The notes under the pieces: model-generated
What the model saw: the letters and a program-made list of their open reading frames with translations, nothing else
The model's database searches: none
What the model was told of the DNA's origin: nothing
Part shown: positions 39,173 to 39,766 of the stretch, piece by piece
How the letters are laid out: every line of letters starts with the position of its first letter
How positions within the stretch are numbered: position 1 is the first letter of the stretch
Position numbers and translations under genes: made by a program
From: a virus
Virus record (IMG/VR): IMGVR_UViG_3300044701_001167
Location: 1 to 39,766 of that record
DNA length: 39,766 nucleotides
Direction: 5' to 3' (one strand)

Positions 39173-39601
39173 TCATGGAGCGGTGAGATCGTCGTCCTTG
39201 GTGCGGTAGCGCACCTGATACGTGGCCACGAGCCATAGGGAAGTGAGGTCGCCCTTGTCCCGTTCCCACACGGTGTCGATGGGCGTGATGTCGATCGCCA
39301 GGCCGCTGATGGTGCGATCAGCCATCAGCTTGGAGTGGACATCCACCGCGATCGGATCCGCCAGTTGATCGGCATTGCTGCCGCGCGTGTAGATCGCGAC
39401 GAGGACATCCATTGTCCAGTCGAGCTTGCAGTTGCTGTAGGTGCGGGCCGGATCGCGAGCAGGTTCGATCACGATCGCCGGCGCTTCCTCCCGGCTGAAG
39501 GCTTCGACCCTGGAGCGGTAGATGCGTGAGTCGACGTCAACGGTGCCGGCAAGGCTGGTGTAAAGCGCAGAGAGGATCTGCTCGCGGCGGCTGGTGGTCA
39601 T
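39173..39601 (-). CDS. Tail terminator-like protein (gpU-type slot)
   Basis: A 142-residue protein: REQILSALYTSLAGTVDVDS, RIYRSRVEAFSREEAPAIVI and ending LWLVATYQVRYRTKDDD. The alpha/beta arrangement, the PAIVIEP strand and the final conserved strand match minor tail/tail-terminator proteins such as lambda gpU. Placement before the tail tube gene agrees. It overlaps the partial gene upstream by four bases (ATGA). Confidence 0.75.
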   Translation of the reverse strand: MTTSRREQILSALYTSLAGTVDVDSRIYRSRVEAFSREEAPAIVIEPARDPARTYSNCKLDWTMDVLVAIYTRGSNADQLADPIAVDVHSKLMADRTISGLAIDITPIDTVWERDKGDLTSLWLVATYQVRYRTKDDDLTAP

Positions 39602-39766
39602 GGCTTGATGGCTTTACGAAGATCAAACAGCTCAAACAGCGGCCCCAGGTCATCCGTCGCCCAGGACTCGCCGGTCACCTGCTCGGCGATGCTGCGCACC
39701 TGGGCCTCCAGCGCTTCGCCGGTCGGCAGGGCCAGCAGCTCGGGCAGGCGGGCGTCGATGGCGCGG
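39598..39766 (-). CDS. Partial gene cut by the right edge
   Basis: The last 55 codons of a minus-strand gene whose start lies beyond 39766. They read RAIDARLPELLALPTGEALE and continue to LFELFDLRKAIKP before TGA (39598-39600), which overlaps the start of the terminator-like gene. Likely a head-completion or tail protein by position. The frame continues open across the left edge of the window if the ends are joined, but without a convincing start codon. Confidence 0.7.
   Translation of the reverse strand, partial: RAIDARLPELLALPTGEALEAQVRSIAEQVTGESWATDDLGPLFELFDLRKAIKP

Noticed and set aside
1-39766. tRNA genes or CRISPR arrays
   Set aside because: No tRNA-like T-arm with matching cloverleaf and no regularly spaced repeats were seen by eye; a dedicated scan was not possible.

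Overview
The window holds most or all of the genome of a tailed, probably temperate bacteriophage (or a prophage) with a lambda-type siphovirus plan. It is GC-rich and densely packed, with start/stop codons overlapping by 1-8 bases at most junctions. No ribosomal RNA, tRNA or CRISPR array was seen. A cyanobacterial host of the Synechococcus/Cyanobium type is my best inference, because the dCTP deaminase, the sigma factor and a 231-residue protein look like cyanobacterial families to me. No similarity search was run, so the host call is weak.

Layout. (1) 13-7856, minus strand: head and packaging block, transcribed right to left: small terminase, large terminase (GpA type), gpW joiner, lambda-family portal, a protease-capsid fusion, a DUF2190-like protein, a putative connector and a collagen-like fibre. 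(2) 7883-16059, minus: HNH nuclease, gpZ-like tail protein, a chain of small proteins, a Holliday-junction-resolvase-like protein, dCTP deaminase, a winged-helix protein, a RecB/Cas4-like nuclease, a primase-polymerase/helicase and a ribbon-helix-helix protein. (3) 16148-20081, plus: HNH nuclease, a broken SF2 helicase, two small Cys-rich proteins, a complete SNF2-like helicase, a DNA methyltransferase and an unknown protein. (4) 20285-21875, minus: small unknown genes, two of them preceded by the same 62-bp leader, ending at a good intrinsic terminator. (5) 22027-26846, plus: large serine recombinase, an XRE-like putative repressor, an unknown protein, a small protein, a ribbon-helix-helix protein, a possible ssDNA-binding protein and a sigma-70 factor. 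(6) 26769-39766, minus: tail and lysis block, from a tail gene cut by the right edge through terminator, tube, G/GT chaperones, tape measure, tail tip and LamG protein to membrane proteins, endolysin and a last HNH gene.

How it works together. Block 6 continues block 1 in the order of a siphovirus late operon, so the window looks like a circular or permuted genome opened inside the late operon. The ends do not join in frame and share no repeat, so some sequence is probably missing between them. Blocks 2 and 3 diverge from 16060-16147 and carry replication, recombination and DNA modification. Blocks 4 and 5 form the lysogeny/regulation region, diverging around an inverted repeat that is either an integrase site or an operator pair. 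The phage sigma factor suggests that transcription is redirected during infection.

Most notable: a lambda-like -1 frameshift site (GGGAAAC) in the tail chaperone genes; a duplicated 62-bp leader; a 15-bp motif shared by two distant control regions; a helicase cut at a 13-bp tandem duplication; a hairpin array inside the primase gene; and a phage sigma factor next to a protein with an SSB-like acidic tail.
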